The notes beneath the pieces were generated by a model that saw only the letters and a program-made list of their open reading frames with translations, ran no database searches and was not told where the DNA came from. A stretch of 64,000 nucleotides of DNA, from assembly GCA_026874595.1 (NCBI GenBank), contig CM049308.1:19530001-19594000 (forward strand), read 5' to 3'. The DNA comes from Sipunculus nudus (Eukaryota; Annelida; Sipuncula; Golfingiida; Sipunculidae). Positions 44,418 to 56,352 of the stretch are shown piece after piece. A program made the position numbers and the translations under genes. Each line of letters begins with the position of its first letter. Within the stretch, counting starts at the first letter, position 1.

Positions 44418-46063
44418 TCACATTGCAATGTGATATTTTCCCCTATATATATACCTGCTGTAAATGGAACCTGTTTCAATTCATGTTTTGAAATTTTGCC
44501 AAAATAGCATAATATACATGATGCTTTACAAAAATTTGTTTGCTACTGATTTCATCAGACGTATCCTGCAAAATTAAAAATAACCACAAGCATTAACAAT
44601 ACCTTGACAGAAAAAAATACACAATGCATGTGTAAATAGATATGATCCCGATTGTAACATTTTACCATCATATAAAAAACAATAGTTTCTGTTTTTGCAG
44701 AACGATTCAATATATAATCGATATTTTTTATGCAGTTAGGCACAATATTCATCAAATTAATGTTCTGAAAATTTGCAAAACCACATCACACAAACATTTA
44801 TATACTTTATATATATATATATATTCGTAAAATACGTCAACTAAAAAATCAATAAAACATCAAACAAAACATTTTGCATAGCCAAAAAAAGTTCATTAAA
44901 TGTTTAAAAATAAATTGTTACGGAGCAAATGTTATAGATATAAAAAAATCTGTTTATTTGTAGAACCTGATACCAGCAACTATTAAGTCCGGAGAGAAGG
45001 GGGTCCGAAAGCGCACGGTACTTCTGTATCGAGAATTCCGATTATAGTCCGGTTAATTTTGTTTCTGAGCATAAAAATATGAATCAAATAAAAATAGTGA
45101 GTATACACGGAATATTCAGATGCATATATTTTTATATAAAGATAAAAAATTTCTATACAGCAAAAGTAGAATGGGAATAATTAATATTTGTAATTGAAAT
45201 ATTTATCTTAGCGGTAAATATCTAACTTGATTTATCAATCCGGTTTGGTTCCATCATTTTTATGTGGAATTTAAAGGAATGAATCATAAAGATGAGCAAC
45301 AGGTTCAATAAAAATGCCTATATCCCGTAGCATCTTTAAGACACCAGGTCACCTCTAGACAGACTTTTACTTGAAGCCCCAGATGTCTTACGTGTCGATA
45401 AAGATTCTATATGGTTATTTATTAAAGATTTTACATTCAAAATTATAATTTCTGATCGAGATCCTTGTAATCGTATACAGTAATCCGAAGTTGAAGGGAG
45501 CACATTCTGTTTACATGCCCTTATCATGCACATATTATAACGTATGAGAGTGAAATCAGTTGCAAATATACTTTAAAATATTATTAAATATCCATTTATT
45601 TGGAGTTGAAATGTGATGTTGAAACATCAGGAGTGAATTTTAATATATAAATATCAAGATTGAAAAAGTTTGAAAGAAAGAGTTAAAACTTGAAAAAGAA
45701 TTGATTTTAGTTTTAAAAAAAATTATTTGCTTAAATATACAAATCGATAAGATTTTATAATCACACATGTATTAGTATGTTATATATTACCTGGACTGTT
45801 GTATCCCTTTTCTAAGATATATTTTAACTTTTTTTTTAAATATCGTAGAACTCTAACATATTGAAGGACATTTCGTTTTGTATTTGATACATGTATGTTT
45901 TTTCTAGCGATGACCTACTGGGATATATTGAATTTTTATATTTGTTCAACGTATGGAAAATATATTACTGTTTTTATTTTGAATGACATCGTAATTTATA
46001 ACTTTATTTTAATGCCGTATTAGGGTTTATTATACCATATTTATTATTCAGTGGTGCATCCAT
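43831..46063. other. Unassigned very AT-rich DNA
   Basis: Includes (TA)n tracts at about 44356-44413 and 44808-44824. No gene. Confidence 0.45.
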
Positions 46064-46240
46064 AGAGGGCGCAAGCATAACACCGAGGAATCCCCATCCC
46101 CCCCCCCCCCCCCATCGCAGTACCGTGTGAGTCATACACGGTCTCCCCACAGAGCTCAGCTCGGGGTGGGATCGACCTTGAAAAATCTCACGGCTCCTCG
46201 GCTGATACTCAGACTCGCGCACTGTGCTGTCCGAGTCTGC
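46064..46240 (-). mobile_element. tRNA-derived SINE, family S, diverged copy with C16 insert
   Basis: Minus strand: 'gagtctgagtatcagccgag' (altered B box), 'ccgtgagatttttcaagg', 'ccgtgtatgactcacac' and 'ggattcctcggtgttatg'. A run of 16 C (46098-46113) has expanded where the other copies have 'gggggttcc'. Confidence 0.65.
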
Positions 46241-46699
46241 ATGTGCGCTCTCAGATCACAAAATTCGGTAAAATGCAAAGATTGTCATAAGACTTTAACA
46301 CATCAATTATTTTACAACGATTACTACATTTAAATACTAGTAGTGACATTTTGCAAGTTATAAATGTATAGACGCGCAATTTATCATTGACATTAACATG
46401 CTACGAACTTTTGAATATTTGGACTTTCCAATTTATACCGTAATGTTATAGAAATATAAATATTAAAGCCCAACAACCTGAAGTTTGAATACATTGTTCC
46501 AATACATGTAGGAGTATAGTTGCGGAACAGAAAATCTTCATAATCTTTCGTTTAAGGTGCCTCAAAATGTCCTCTTTACATTGCATATTTTAAAAATTTA
46601 TCCCTTCCCATACCATCCCCATGTTAATATAAATAATTTTCACAAAACATAGCTCTAGATAGGGTGAAATATATTACGTGAAAATACCATCACATATAT

Positions 46700-46772
<73 letters not shown>

Positions 46773-47000
46773 TTATATTAAATTTACAAATAAAAAAATT
46801 AAGAACTTATAGTTTTTCCGATTATGTATCATGTTTTGTGTTATTCACGCATTTAAAGCAGAATCATGCATAAGCAATTTTAATATATGCATGCAACTAT
46901 AATTATAATGAAACTGCATTTGGGCTGTGGCTCTTAACTGACCACAAGTTAACCAGTGCGTCTCTGTGACTTCCGAGTTATACACATTGGATAACATCCC
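46241..47000. other. AT-rich DNA with (TA)n tract
   Basis: (TA)n at about 46704-46772. Nothing else. Confidence 0.5.
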
Positions 47001-47240
47001 AGCACTTCTGACTGACTTCCGAGATTGCTTCCGAGCACTAAATCGTCCATAACATTCAGATTGAAGAATGGATAACTATCATTCTTTACAGAAAGATAAT
47101 AAAGATCTTATTCTATCGGGGAAAAAACAAAACGGTATTGAAGCGTTAGCATTTTGTATATGCTTTAAACTGCATTATTTATAAAACGATTCCTTGGTTT
47201 CCGGCGTCCGGCTTCCGACTTCCAAGTTTTCATATACGAC
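47001..47240 (-). repeat. Second arm of the diverged inverted repeat
   Basis: See 43610-43830. Confidence 0.4.
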
Positions 47241-49870
47241 CGCGCCATGACACCATCACTTTTGAATGCGAAGTACCGCTTCACGTGAATCGGTGCCACA
47301 GTGATGAAAGAAGGTAATAAATGTAATTATTTTTGTGTAATAACATTTTTTCTTCGATATTAAGCACATATAATACGACTATATAAGCCAGTGATGCCAA
47401 ATAATACCAGACAGTAAATATTTTGATCCGACCCTTAGAATGGGCGTTCTGTTGTGACTGCCATCATGACTCCAGGCCCTATCAGTTTATTTCAGAAGGC
47501 CTGAATGTCATGTTGTCATGGCTACCTATAAACGACATCGTACTTGAATGTACTTGGATGTACTTGAATTTTATTTATAAATATGATAACGGAGTTGTGC
47601 TGCAGAACAGTTATTGTGATGGTCTGTAATTAGTGAGTTCATTGTTCTCAAAGAAAAGGACGGATGATGCCAGGTAAAGTAAACTCTCTCTTCATGTCTG
47701 GAATAGTTTTTTTTTGCTTTGGCGTCACTCTGAAATTTCTAGATACCTGTTCTTACTTTTAAAATCTTATATTCGCCCATCGCTAGATGTAAGGAGTAAT
47801 CATCTTGCAAAATACGTGAGACACTGAATATATGTAAAGACTGTTCCTGCTTCAGTGCAAATAATGTTTATCAAAAGAAAAAAAAAGATAATTTGAGATG
47901 TAATTCTTCTCGTCCTCACGTGTTTAGCTTTAGGCTGATTAAAATGTACTCTCTAAGAGTCCCTCAACTCAGAGTCTGATAACAAAACAGAATGTTTCCA
48001 GTACATATTTTCTTCTTGAACGGATCAATACAATAAACAATATATTAAAACTATTTATTTTTACATTTTCAACTGTGCATCCAACGTCATAATTAAATAG
48101 GTTCAGTTAATTAAAAATAATTGTCGGGAAAAGGATACCATTGAGGGTTTTACATTTGAACGAACTATTTAGAGGGGGTAATTAGACTAATAGAGTGAAA
48201 CGAAGAAAAAGTGGTGTTATGCCCTCGTAAAGAAATACATATAAGTAATGTTTCAACTAAAGTTTATTTACGGGCACCTGTGTATAAAGGGCACCACCTG
48301 TTCACGGTGACTCACGGACAGTCCCTTAAAAGCAGGTGCAAACATCTATAACTTCCCTACTAAGGGCACCTCAGCATTGGGGGCAAAATGTCCGGTCTCG
48401 ACAGTGTCCGTATTTCGGAGCATCTACTGTACTCTCTCTTTGAGTCATGATAGATAAAGTCGGACTGAATCTGGCAAGTTTAATTGTGTCTTATTTCCCT
48501 CTTCTATCTTGCCGAATTCACTTGTTCGTCGGATGCTTTGACTAGAAACTATTAATCTGCATTCTGAGTAATGCAAGCCTCCGTCATTGGGGCGGTCCGT
48601 AATGTGGGATGCTCCAAAAACGCATTTGTATTCTCTTATTCGTACAATACTCCGAGGTTCATTTGTGCAGACGAGTGTTTGCATTCAATAATTCTGCATA
48701 TATATCCGGGGTTCTTTCGTGCATAAATGAACGTATATTTCTGAATATACCTGGAAATCCTTCCTAGACCCGCATCATGAGGCCGATCCACACCAAAATC
48801 GCATTGATTCTTACTTGGCCCATTTCTGAAATACCCTGAAATTTTATGAGATTTCATTCATGATTGTGTGAGTAATGCTGTGAACAAACACATCCAAACA
48901 CACTCCTACGAATTTGAATGAATGCCTACCTTTCCGTCGGAGGCAATTAAAAAAAGAAGGTAAGTGTTCACTGACGTGCTTGATTTGGTTCTGAAAAATC
49001 AAATAAATATCGTCGAAGACACTTTATTACAATTGATGAAGGATATTATATTATCATCGTAAAAACGTAGTTGGCAGCAAAATGATGCTACATTGTTGTT
49101 ATCATCCCAAATTAATAAAAAAGCTTAAGGAGAAACATAGTCTTTATCTACTGGAAAAACTGTTTTTTTGGTAAAACCAATTAAGCTCTCTGTTAGTGAA
49201 ACTGGAAGATGAATTGGTTTCATATATCAATCAGATGTTTTATTCTAACCAGTAATGCAAGCGATTGTTAGGAACCAACGAAAGTATTACAATGTTTGAA
49301 AAAATAGTCACCTTTTTTTCAGAGCTCACTGACGCAAGTAAATTGCATTCTATTGTGACTATGTGACATTGTCATCCAGCACATGGTGAGATCTCTCTAT
49401 TTTCAAGATTCTCAACTACACAAAAAATAGATCAATCCATGGTTCTTGTTTTAGATGATTGGATTGATCAGGAACATCTGGCAACATCGTGACAATGTAG
49501 GCCTTCGGAAGTTTTGTTGCTGTCTGTGTGTCAGAACATATATATCAGTTTAGAGAGGCATTGCATGATGAATTGTTGAAACAAAATCTTTCCTAGAGCT
49601 GACCTCACGTAGATGAACTGGATACCTGATTCTGAGGTTAGTGATACACTGATTTTTAATTTTTTTTCATCCCTTAGTTTGTAATTGACCAGGAGGAAGA
49701 TATTTTTTGTCTATCTATCTTTACATGACATACATGTGAAATAAAATGATTTATTACAGAGCTTTGACATAATGTAGGTATTTTAGGGTGCCCACGCTAG
49801 ATGCGCTGGTGTTCGTTTCGATAAATCGAATGAAATAATAACCAAATACATATATACTTTTTTTTATAAA
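47241..49870. other. Unassigned DNA
   Basis: Two overlapping minus-strand frames over 48445-48857 cover an old internal duplication ('ggttcatttgtgcag' / 'ggttctttcgtgca'). No gene recognised. Confidence 0.4.
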
Positions 49871-50163
49871 CTAAAGGTAATCCCTCTGAGCTTATAAAAA
49901 TAGACCAGAAAACGTGGGTATCACCGCACACAGGGGGCTTGTTTTGTTTAAATCAACGTGTTTATAATATGATGGGGCCCGCAAAAATAATAAAAAAATC
50001 ATCAAGGGCTTCTTGCAGCAAGTCAGATAAGCCAGAGCTTTGCAAAAGGCGTTTGCAACACGTGACATTTCTACCTCCGCATATGAAACCTACCACCTTA
50101 GGTTACATGTTTTTCCTGTTTGTCAATATTGCTGTTATATATCAAGCATTATTATAAACAAGT
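49871..50163 (+). repeat. Dispersed repeat X, copy 3
   Basis: 'gcaagtcagataagccagag' to 'aacctaccaccttaggtta' matches the right flank of the LTR element; the start matches its left flank more weakly. Confidence 0.7.
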
Positions 50164-50596
50164 TAATACATCCTACATGAAGGCCTTATAAGGAGTTTTC
50201 CCTACCAAAATTACCCTTAGATCATTAATATATACACAGAGGAAGCCAGAAATCACCCAAGTTAGGTGAATGGGTATGCAGCAATATGGAAGATGAAGAA
50301 TCTTATAAAAAAGAGAATTGAATCGTTCTCAATAATTCAAGGAAAACAAAAACAATTCAGACCCGGAAAGGGTAAAGTAACCTCTTTGAAGTTCCGAAAA
50401 GGATAAATTGAGATAGTAGAATAATGTCTGCACAATATAATGTATTATTTGTTGTAAATTTTACCCAACAACGCTTTTACACATAGCATAGCATTTTAAT
50501 CAACTTAATGGAATCTCGTGTCCAAAATTGTTTAGTGTAGTGTTTTGAATGCTAATACATCTTGAACCTTTAACTCTTTTTCAAAAGACATTTCAT
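50164..50596. other. Unassigned DNA
   Basis: Nothing supported. Confidence 0.5.
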
Positions 50597-50605
50597 ACAC
50601 AGCAG

Positions 50606-51306
50606 TACGCTCTTTACACAGCGCTTTACCTATAGGGCTACTTCCTATATCGTAAGGCGCTGTTTGTTATGACCTCGTATCCTGCTTTGCAACACCAGAG
50701 GGGAGCACTGTATTTTTGTCCAATCAGATGAAACTTTGTGCTGGAAGACAAAGCCAAGCGAGGAATACACGAAGTCAATCATATTCATTTCTTTTTGAGT
50801 GACAGCTCATCCCCCAGCGTAACCGTCTAAACAGGCCACAGGCTCAGAGAGAATTGCCCCTGACGTGGTTTGCTTAGGGCCTTGGGCACATAGGATGCTC
50901 GGCCGGTGAGCTGTAATTCAAACGAAACGTAACAACAAAGGCTGCGTGCACACCTCGCTGGCTGGTTTCAGTTCTGCAGACAACAAATACATGGCTACGC
51001 TAACACTGAGTCATAATGTCATAATCGAATTGGTCGATGATGCGAGAATGCAGAGGGAGCAATTTAAATTCGACCGGAAACTCATCAAACGGCGCTTGAA
51101 GCGCGGCAATGGGCGGAGCCAGGATGCCTGTCGAGTGTTTGTTTATTGGCATCTGATTGGCTGCTTGTCACATCGTACGCACGTTTATTTCAGTGGACAA
51201 CAAACCGCCATCTGGTGTCTAAATATATCATAAACGGTCACAGCTGGCAGCATGAAAATCAGTTGCTTCTTTAGAAGCGCAAGATTTCCGCTGCCTCGGG
51301 AGCGTA
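50606..51306 (-). mobile_element. 701-bp MITE, full copy, minus orientation
   Basis: Reverse complement of 39905-40605 with few differences. Both flanks carry ACACAGCAG (50597-50605 and 51307-51315), a perfect 9-bp target-site duplication. The 95-residue plus-strand frame at 50946-51233 lies wholly inside the MITE. Confidence 0.94.
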
Positions 51307-51315
51307 ACACAGCAG

Positions 51316-53269
51316 CTGTTTGGCTGTTTGTTGGCCTGTGCGTGTTCAGACTGGAAGGAAACAGGTGCGCGGAATGGATCAGTTATTGCATGCAAAGCAA
51401 TTTTTGATACAATAAAATCGAAATAATTATATAAAACTGGGTAAATCATCAAATAAAGGTCATTCTACAAGTGTACCTCTACTTATAATAATGGTCAACA
51501 TTTTCTTATTTAGGTGATTTTAATTGCTCTTTAATAAATATGTTCAGTTAAGTTGCTGTTCGGTGGAACGAAACTTTTTAAATATTTCTGACTATCTTAT
51601 TTTTGTTAACTGAATTTAAAGCATGTGTGTTGTGTAATTTCGACATACATTTACTTGTCTTCTTTTCGTCTTATGATTATTCATTAGTATTATTGTTTTA
51701 TGATATAAGAAGTATTTACAGACAGTGCGCGGAAAAAGGTATGAAATATTTTTGTTGTACATCTTTTTGTCCGGAGAAACTGCTAACGAAGCAGCCAGAG
51801 AGTTCATTGAAAATCTACTAGGAATCTTTAAAATAAGGTCACGGCGACAAATATTCTCAAAGCTATTGCAAAACAAATATTTCCGCAATTAAACCCAGCG
51901 GTAGATGAACAGTCATGACTAGTAGTCCTACCATTTGTGCTGAAACTGGTCACTAAAGTGACTTTGATCACACTCTACCTCCATATGGGTAATAAGGTCA
52001 CCATAACCTCACTTGCATAAATTTCTGGCTTACGTACCTACAGTGACCTCAGGACAACCAGTACCGAACACAGAAACTATATAGCTACAAGCAACACGCC
52101 AGTCAGCCGAGCGTCTTTACCCATGGGTCACCTTTTTTCTGATTTGTTCTTTAAAATACCTATAGTAATTACGAACACGTAATGTACGTTTCTGCAGTAT
52201 AGCGTTTCGTATTTTGTTTTTGCATACAGAAGTATATTGTTTTTTTTATCTATAGCTGTCATTTAAAAGCATTTTCAACTGTCAAAACAATGCACGGTTT
52301 GTTCCTTTTTGATAGCTTATTGCCCAGTAATTATATACATGTATGAAGAAAATAGCTATTGTTCATTGCATCTGAGAATAGGTGAGACAAAAATGAAAAA
52401 AAAGTCCGAGTCGTCTAAAGTAACTTACTGTTTTCCATGTTTGTGTTACGTTAATAAAAAAAATCACGCTTAATTCCAGTCTTTCCTGTGAATGCAAATC
52501 CGCGTAATACAGATGCATTTCGTACAAGGTGTACCTCAGCCGCTATTGTTTTTGTCTCTCCATGCATGTTTTGATTTAAAAGGTTAAATATTTAATTCAA
52601 TCTCGAATACCCGTCATTTTAGCTATATATATATATATATTCATATATATATTCATATATATATTATCAGGGCTTTAAATCGGAAGAAATTTAAAAATCT
52701 TGGAGAGTCACGTGGAATTTATAGCTTTCTAACAGGAAGGATATTTAATTGTATCCAGTTTGGAAAGATTATGGTTTATTCAAAAAAAAAAAAAAACAAA
52801 TCTTTCAAAGGTATTTATCCTTGTTATACAATTATTTGATTAAAGGTTATTCTAAAGGTCGTTTGTAAGTTAACAGCGTAGTTTTTTGCTTGTGGTATTT
52901 GGCAATGCTTAGTGACTGCCGCAAGAGCTAGCTTACATAAACTTGTTCCTAAAGACAAAACATAGCTGTAAAGTGCTATAATGTTGGGAAAAGATGTACA
53001 ATATAGTTTATGACTTTAAAACCTACATAGAAAAAATAAACTTATATGAAAACTTATCTTTGGTACTTGCGTTATATCATGTCGACATCGATTCATAAAA
53101 CATCCAAAAGGCCTTCCCGTTTGACCAAACCAGATGTTGACACCGAGCTTACTTTGCATCCTTTGATCTATAATCATTTTATAGCAGTTGCACGGAAATT
53201 GATCTTAAAACTTACTAGATACCTAGCTCGGGCTCCAGATGGGAACAAGCAGATTTACATGATCAGTCA
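51316..53269. other. Unassigned AT-rich DNA
   Basis: An open frame at 53046-53276 may be upstream sequence of the following LINE but is not recognisable. Confidence 0.4.
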
Positions 53270-53931
53270 TCTTTAAAAAGGTTATGGGTTTTGAAAGTAA
53301 TTATAAATATTAGTAGGTATCCCAAACACATTTATAAAATATGTTGGTAAAGCTAGACTTAAAAGGAAAAACAGCATGGGCTACCCATATGAGATCCTTG
53401 TTATGTCACACCAGATTTGGTAATGCGTGGATGGCACAACATGTTGGAGATTCTGCTTTAAATGTACTAAACAAGGATTAAAAGATATGGAAGTACAAGA
53501 ATGGCATAATGATATAAAAATTAGTAGTAAATTATATTCTTCTGGAGTTTTCAAATCTACGCTTACACTTGAAAAATATCTAAAATGTGTTACAAACAAA
53601 GGTTATAGAAATGCATTGGCCAGATCTAGATTTTCTATTTATAAATTAGCTATAGATGTTTGCCGTCTATCGGGTATTAACAGAGAAGAGAAGTTCTGTG
53701 GATATTGTTTAAGACAGGTTTTAATATTATTGAAGATGAAGCACATTTTGCTAGAATGTCCTATGTACATGCACTTATTTGCATATTAAATATTTGCCAA
53801 TAATATACCATGAACCTAATGAAAATAATTTTGGAAAAATGTTTAATATGGATGAAATGTTTCAGATAGTACATTTAGCAGCTAACATTTTTCATGCTTT
53901 CAAGAAGAGATCAAGGTTTTTTGGTGTATGA
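53270..53931 (+). pseudogene. Non-LTR (LINE) ORF2 C-terminal region
   Basis: In shifting frames: LKRLWVLKVIINISRYPKHI (from about 53270), KTAWATHMRSLLCHTRFGNA followed by WMAQHVGDSALNVLN, then MEVQEWHNDIKIS, TLEKYLKCVTNKGYRNALAR, SRFSIYKLAIDVCRLSGINR and EEKFCGYC. Next come 'IIEDEAHF' and 'LLECPMY', and the tail ends MFQIVHLAANIFHAFKKRSR before a TGA near 53929-53931. The Arg-Glu-Glu-x2-Cys-x2-Cys ... His ... Cys-Pro pattern is typical of the zinc-knuckle-like C-terminus of many animal LINE ORF2 proteins. At least three frameshifts or stops show it is dead. No reverse transcriptase core is visible upstream (5' truncation). Confidence 0.8.
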
Positions 53932-54100
53932 TGCAACATCAAAATAATCATATGATGAAAATAGAAATCCATATATATGCTCACTATTTTATGAGATATA
54001 CTTAAAAAGGTCTTTGGTGTATGATGCCACATCATAATAATCATATTATGTCAAATAGAAATCCAAATATATGCTCACTATTTTATGAGATATATTTAAA
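53912..54100 (+). repeat. 93-bp tandem duplication in the LINE 3' untranslated region
   Basis: 'ttggtgtatgatgcaacatc' at 53921 recurs as 'ttggtgtatgatgccacatc' at 54014; both units end 'tattttatgagatatact/ttaaaaa'. Confidence 0.85.
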
Positions 54101-54256
54101 AAGTTTGTTATTTAAATGTTTTATGTCTTTTTTATTATTTCTTGACTTACTTGACAATCCTTCATATTATTGAGTACCATTGATGTATTATTCTTAAAGG
54201 AACTTTGTGCTCGAGGCCCTTTTCTTTAATATAAAACTTGTTCTGTTCCGTTCTGT
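54101..54256 (+). other. LINE 3' untranslated end
   Basis: The segment 'ctttgtgctcgaggcccttt' and 'tttaatataaaacttgttct', with the imperfect pentamer tail 'gttctgttccgttctgtt', resembles LINE 3' ends that finish in short tandem repeats. Confidence 0.55.
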
Positions 54257-55908
54257 TATACATAAACATTTCCAAGAAAAAACATTCTCTCATTCATTTA
54301 CCTACACACATTAAGGATGGACCATGTATGTAGTATCTAAACACACATCCACACACAGGTGTGGAAAAGATTCATAACAGACAATCGATTTAAAGATTCG
54401 TACTTTGTACAAATATTTAAATAACACTAATGTTTCCCGATTTATTGGAAAAAATTTTACACTACAGGTTGTAAATTCACTCTTCCCGGATCAAATTCAA
54501 ATACATGCATATTAACCTAAAATAAATTCTCGATATACTTTCTATAGTTACGTCTTTGTTTAAGCAAGCTGGCAGTTTCTTATTGGAAATAATACCCAAA
54601 AACCGAGTTCTTGGTTAGCTTCAATGTACATGACAAATATGAAAGATTGGATATGATATGGATGCGGCTGAAGAAACAAAACAAATCCGAACTGGTCGAT
54701 ATTATCATGACCGACATTCGGAGAGAACAACCCTCCCAGTGATCATCTTCATGAATCCTGTCGTCTGCCTAACAGAGTGACACAAGAGAAGAAAGTTTTT
54801 TTTAGTGGGTAAAAAGTTCATGGTCAACTGATAGGAGTGTATTTCTTAATTCTCTTCTTGGTTTTTGCATTTAATTTTCTAGATCTATATTGTACACAGA
54901 CATTAATTTTTAATGAATGGACCTGCTCACGTACTAAACATGTTAACTATTCTTGAAATATATGGTTTCGTCTTTTGAAGGGGCTTATAATGGTATCTGC
55001 CGAAGTTTTCGTCTAAAATCGTTTGTTTACTACTGTAGACAGGTTAAAATAAGCCGGCATCGGACGCAATCAGTGGTTGAAAACATCTGATCAACATAGC
55101 GAGCATACCACCTATCGAATCCAGATTTTCAAGCTTCAAACAAACAAATTTCCTCTTTCAAGTTTTTATTCTTCGTTTGAGAATTATTGCGCGTACGCAA
55201 GATCGCACCTCTGATTGTGTAGTTTTGATGTAGTAAACAGACCAATGTGGACTGTGGTTAGTCAAACAAATATCCATGAATTAATTTTGCGAGTTAATAC
55301 GTATATTTTTGAAAATGATACGATAACTTTTTTGTTATTGTTTTGTTATTTGTTATTGATTTGTGTATAAATTTTATAATTTATTTTTTGTTGTTCTTTA
55401 TGTAAAAAATATATTCACAATATCATTGGAAAGTAAGATTTCTGTAAAGAAAATTGTTAACATGCATTTCGTGATGTACCATGGGTTTCTCATAGCTCGT
55501 TTCCTGCTAAGAGTACGGCTACATATATCACTCCCCCGGAGGGCGATTTAACACACGAGGGTACTCGCCAACTTGATATGTTTACTCGGCTCGGTGATTG
55601 TTGGATTCTTGCCGTGTATTGATATATTGAAGTTTTTCCAAAGCTTTGATCACTGGTGTAACTACATTACTTGACCGCACGATCGTTCGGGTAGGATTTT
55701 GTTGTCCGGTAAGGATTTGAAACCTCAAAGAACTAGAATTTTCCGCTGAAAGTATGTCAATGGATTATTTTTATAAAACAAGACAGAGGTCTCAGAAATC
55801 TAAAGAGACAAACACACAAAGCAGAATAACATTAAATGAGAAAAAATGTGGGTATTTATTCTTTTATTTCAATTTAAACGAAAATTAGACATCCTCATTG
55901 TATCAAAA

Positions 55909-55910
<2 letters not shown>
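54257..55910. other. Unassigned DNA
   Basis: Nothing supported. Confidence 0.45.

Positions 55911-55953
<43 letters not shown>
55911..55953. repeat. (TA)n microsatellite
   Basis: Pure TA run. Confidence 0.95.
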
Positions 55954-55956
<3 letters not shown>

Positions 55957-56352
55957 TGTGTGTTATTTTCCCCACAGTGACCTCGCCGAGGTGAGAATAA
56001 ATATTTTTTAACGACACATGCATCATTTTGAGTGATTTATGCGTTTTTGTGAGTCGCGCGGAGGTAACGACCGAAAACAGCTGAACTTCCTACGAATTGC
56101 CTATGTGGTCACCTATAGGATTAATGACTTTTGTGCATATGAAGGATTTAAGCATTTCTGGCCTGACATTTGACCCTGGCTCTGACGTAGGGTGGTCAGT
56201 AAATAGGAACAAGTAACCCATGGGCCATGACGCTCAGCTGTCTGGGAAGAGATTTGCAAAAGGAAATTTTATCATCTGAATGGTAGTATAAAACCATTCA
56301 ACTGAAGCATCAAAGAGATTAACCAACAGGCTGAGATTGTGTCTGTATTAAT
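55954..56352. other. Unassigned DNA, possibly start of the next repeat array
   Basis: 56210-56340 ('cccatgggccatgacgctca', 'gctgagattgtgtct') may belong to the repeat that follows; similar words occur at 37285-37330. Confidence 0.35.

Noticed and set aside
50946-51233. 95-residue open frame conserved with the minus-strand frame at 39978-40163
   Set aside because: Both lie inside near-identical MITE copies, so conservation of the frame is a by-product of recent DNA identity; start and composition give no support.
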